In this document: positions 41,075 through 42,555 of the stretch, in pieces | Layout: each line of letters starts with the position of its first letter | Numbering within the stretch: the first letter of the stretch is position 1 | From: Thermoguttaceae bacterium | Lineage (GTDB): Bacteria > Planctomycetota > Planctomycetia > Pirellulales > Thermoguttaceae | Reading direction: 5' to 3' | Length of the DNA: 42,555 nucleotides | NCBI GenBank assembly: GCA_029975295.1 | Contig: JARKPK010000031.1 | Location: forward strand, 1 to 42,555 | Position numbers and translations under genes: made by a program | The notes under the pieces: generated by a model | The model's input: only the letters and a program-made list of their open reading frames with translations | The model's database searches: none | Told to the model about the DNA's origin: nothing

Positions 41075-42555
41075 TTACAATCGTTCGAGGTCGTCGAGAA
41101 CCTCGGTCCATTGGCTTCGAGAAAAGGGCGTCGCGGAGACGAATCCTTCGTCGCCGCTGATTCGTTCCAATACTTGCCGCGCTTGGGCGATGGCCTGCTG
41201 CGCGTCGATCGGGCGTCCCAGCCGCCGATAGAGCGCGATCAATTGCGCGTAGGCGTTCAGGGCGGCCGGTTGATGTTGATAGCGGATGGCCGCGGCGGCG
41301 AACGTGCGCGCCGCCGCTTCATGTTCTCCCAGGTCGGCCAGCGCGGCGCCGATGGCGAAGATCGCATTGCGCAGCATGGCGCGTTCGGCAGGCGTCGGCA
41401 TGCCTGTTTCGTTGCGCGATTGCAAGTCGTGCTGCACGCGGCGATAGAGGGCGAGGGCGGCCTGCAAATCGTCGTGAACCGCTTTGGGCAACACGAGCCG
41501 CGCGCCGGAGTCGGCCGACAATTCGGCGGCGGCCAGCGCGGCGCGGGCGCGGCGGGCCAACACGTCGGCCAAGGCATAGCGCGCCGACACGGCCTGCGGG
41601 GCCTTCGGGTAGCGAGTCAGGGCTTCCTGCAAGCGGGCGATCGCCTGCTCGGCGTCGCCCGTCTCGTGGGCCAGCATGCCCAGGGCGAAGAGGGAGTCGC
41701 GCCACTCGATGCTGTCGGGCGTCAGCGCGTTGCTGCTGAGATTGTCGTTGAGATGTTGCTCGGCCTGCTTCGGCCGGTTCTTTTCCAGGCACGCCCGCGC
41801 CGCCAACAGTCGCGCGCGATGGACCGCCGGATCGCGCGGAAAGAACTCGATGCACTCTTCCAAGGCCTTGCCGGCCGCCTCGACCCGCCCCAACGCCAGC
41901 AACGAGTCGCCCAGCATCAGCAGGGTTTGCGGATGCCGCCGCCGCACTTCGTTGCGGAGGTAGAGCCGAGCCATCCGCACGGCCCCCGAGTAGTCGTGGC
42001 CAAGGTAGTAGCTTTCCGTCGCCGCAAAGAGGTAGTCGGTGTATTCGCGCGACGTGATCTCGACCTGGGCCAATCGTTCGTAGGCGCGGCCGGCCTCGCG
42101 CAGTTTCTCGCGGGCCTCGACGCGCTTTTGCTCGGCGGCCTCGGGGCGCCGTTCGCTCTCGGCTTCGGCGGCCAAGCGGCGTCCCCAGGCGGCCAGCGTT
42201 TCCGCTTCCAACCGGCCGGCTTTGCCCGCGCCCAGCAACGGCGCCGCGTGGCGCGCCAAATCGACGGCCTGCGCTTGGTCGGTCGATGCCAGGAGCCGTT
42301 CGAAGCGGGCCAGCAGGGCCTCGGCGATTTCGGCCGGGGCGACCCATCGATTGCGGAATCCCTCGGCGGCGGCCGCCTTGCCCAATCGGTCCATGATCGC
42401 CATCGCTTCCGAATCGTTGTTCTCGCGCCAAAGCAGCAGCATTTGGCGGAACTCGGCGGCCCAGGCTTCTTCGGTTCCAGGATGCAAACGCGCCAACCGC
42501 GCAAATTGCGCGGCCGCTGCCCGATCGTCGCCCAGCGCCCGAAAACACTCGCCCG
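41075..42555 (-). CDS. TPR-repeat protein, 5' end beyond window
   Basis: At least 493 residues; the frame is open to the right edge, so the start is not visible and the first visible TTG is not a start. The sequence is a solid array of helix-turn-helix units with A-x-x-x-L/Y-P spacings: AAAQFARLARLHPGTEEAW, MARLYLRNEVRRRHPQTLLM, AGKALEECIEFFPRDPAVHR, RLQEALTRYPKAPQAVSARY, LYRRLGRPIDAQQAIAQARQ. Each looks like a tetratricopeptide repeat; I estimate ten or more. No catalytic domain is visible. It ends 44 bases before the FlgN-like gene, on the same strand, so it may be the first known member of the flagellar regulatory transcript, but a general cell-envelope role is as likely. Confidence 0.8.
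   Translation of the reverse strand, partial: GECFRALGDDRAAAAQFARLARLHPGTEEAWAAEFRQMLLLWRENNDSEAMAIMDRLGKAAAAEGFRNRWVAPAEIAEALLARFERLLASTDQAQAVDLARHAAPLLGAGKAGRLEAETLAAWGRRLAAEAESERRPEAAEQKRVEAREKLREAGRAYERLAQVEITSREYTDYLFAATESYYLGHDYSGAVRMARLYLRNEVRRRHPQTLLMLGDSLLALGRVEAAGKALEECIEFFPRDPAVHRARLLAARACLEKNRPKQAEQHLNDNLSSNALTPDSIEWRDSLFALGMLAHETGDAEQAIARLQEALTRYPKAPQAVSARYALADVLARRARAALAAAELSADSGARLVLPKAVHDDLQAALALYRRVQHDLQSRNETGMPTPAERAMLRNAIFAIGAALADLGEHEAAARTFAAAAIRYQHQPAALNAYAQLIALYRRLGRPIDAQQAIAQARQVLERISGDEGFVSATPFSRSQWTEVLDDLERL

Noticed and set aside
1-42555. Mobile elements, CRISPR arrays or prophage genes
   Set aside because: I looked for transposase motifs, terminal inverted repeats with target duplications, evenly spaced repeats and phage structural genes and saw none. 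The only exact direct repeats I noted are short (22 bp near fliK, short motifs in the pnp tail).

Overview
The window is high-GC bacterial DNA that looks like a chromosomal segment of a planctomycete, probably Pirellulales-like. The markers are a DUF1559 prepilin-like protein, Tat-exported Gfo/Idh/MocA oxidoreductases, two adjacent ClpP genes behind trigger factor, a HYExAFE-family protein and short transthyretin-like lipoproteins. I see no rRNA, insertion sequence, phage gene or CRISPR array. One tRNA is present, tRNA-Gly(GCC).

Left part (1-5037, minus strand): tRNA-Gly, then trigger factor, ClpP, ClpP, a coiled-coil lipoprotein and the start of a HYExAFE gene. This is a protein-folding and degradation block. 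The leader between the tRNA and tig holds three perfect hairpins.

Middle left (5038-18462, plus strand): a Tat-exported oxidoreductase, a DUF1559 protein, a small lipoprotein, ComEC (DNA uptake), rpsO, pnp, a soluble histidine kinase with no adjacent partner and a second Tat-exported oxidoreductase. Spacers are long. The rpsO-pnp spacer is almost free of A on the plus strand.

Middle (18553-24365): a minus-strand membrane-anchored protein with two SurA/parvulin-like units diverges from a plus-strand ABC operon. The operon encodes a LolD/MacB-type ATPase, an FtsX-type permease with a His/Cys-rich periplasmic insert, and a DUF3299-like membrane protein. I infer a metal-linked, perhaps zinc-linked, export or sensing system.

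Right part (24429-42555, minus strand): a flagellar cluster. In transcription order it runs TPR protein (cut by the window edge), FlgN-like chaperone, histidine kinase, NtrC-type regulator, then flgB flgC fliE fliF fliG fliH fliI fliJ motE/ylxF fliK flgD flgE flbD. The structural order matches the Bacillus fla/che operon up to flbD. A strong sigma-54 promoter lies upstream of flgB, and a cluster of CTGCCG/CGGCAG half-sites lies 120-200 bp further upstream. With the kinase and sigma-54 activator next door, this suggests a self-contained hook-basal-body regulatory circuit of the FlgS/FlgR or FlrB/FlrC kind. The hook protein is unusually long (952 residues) because of three tandem repeats.
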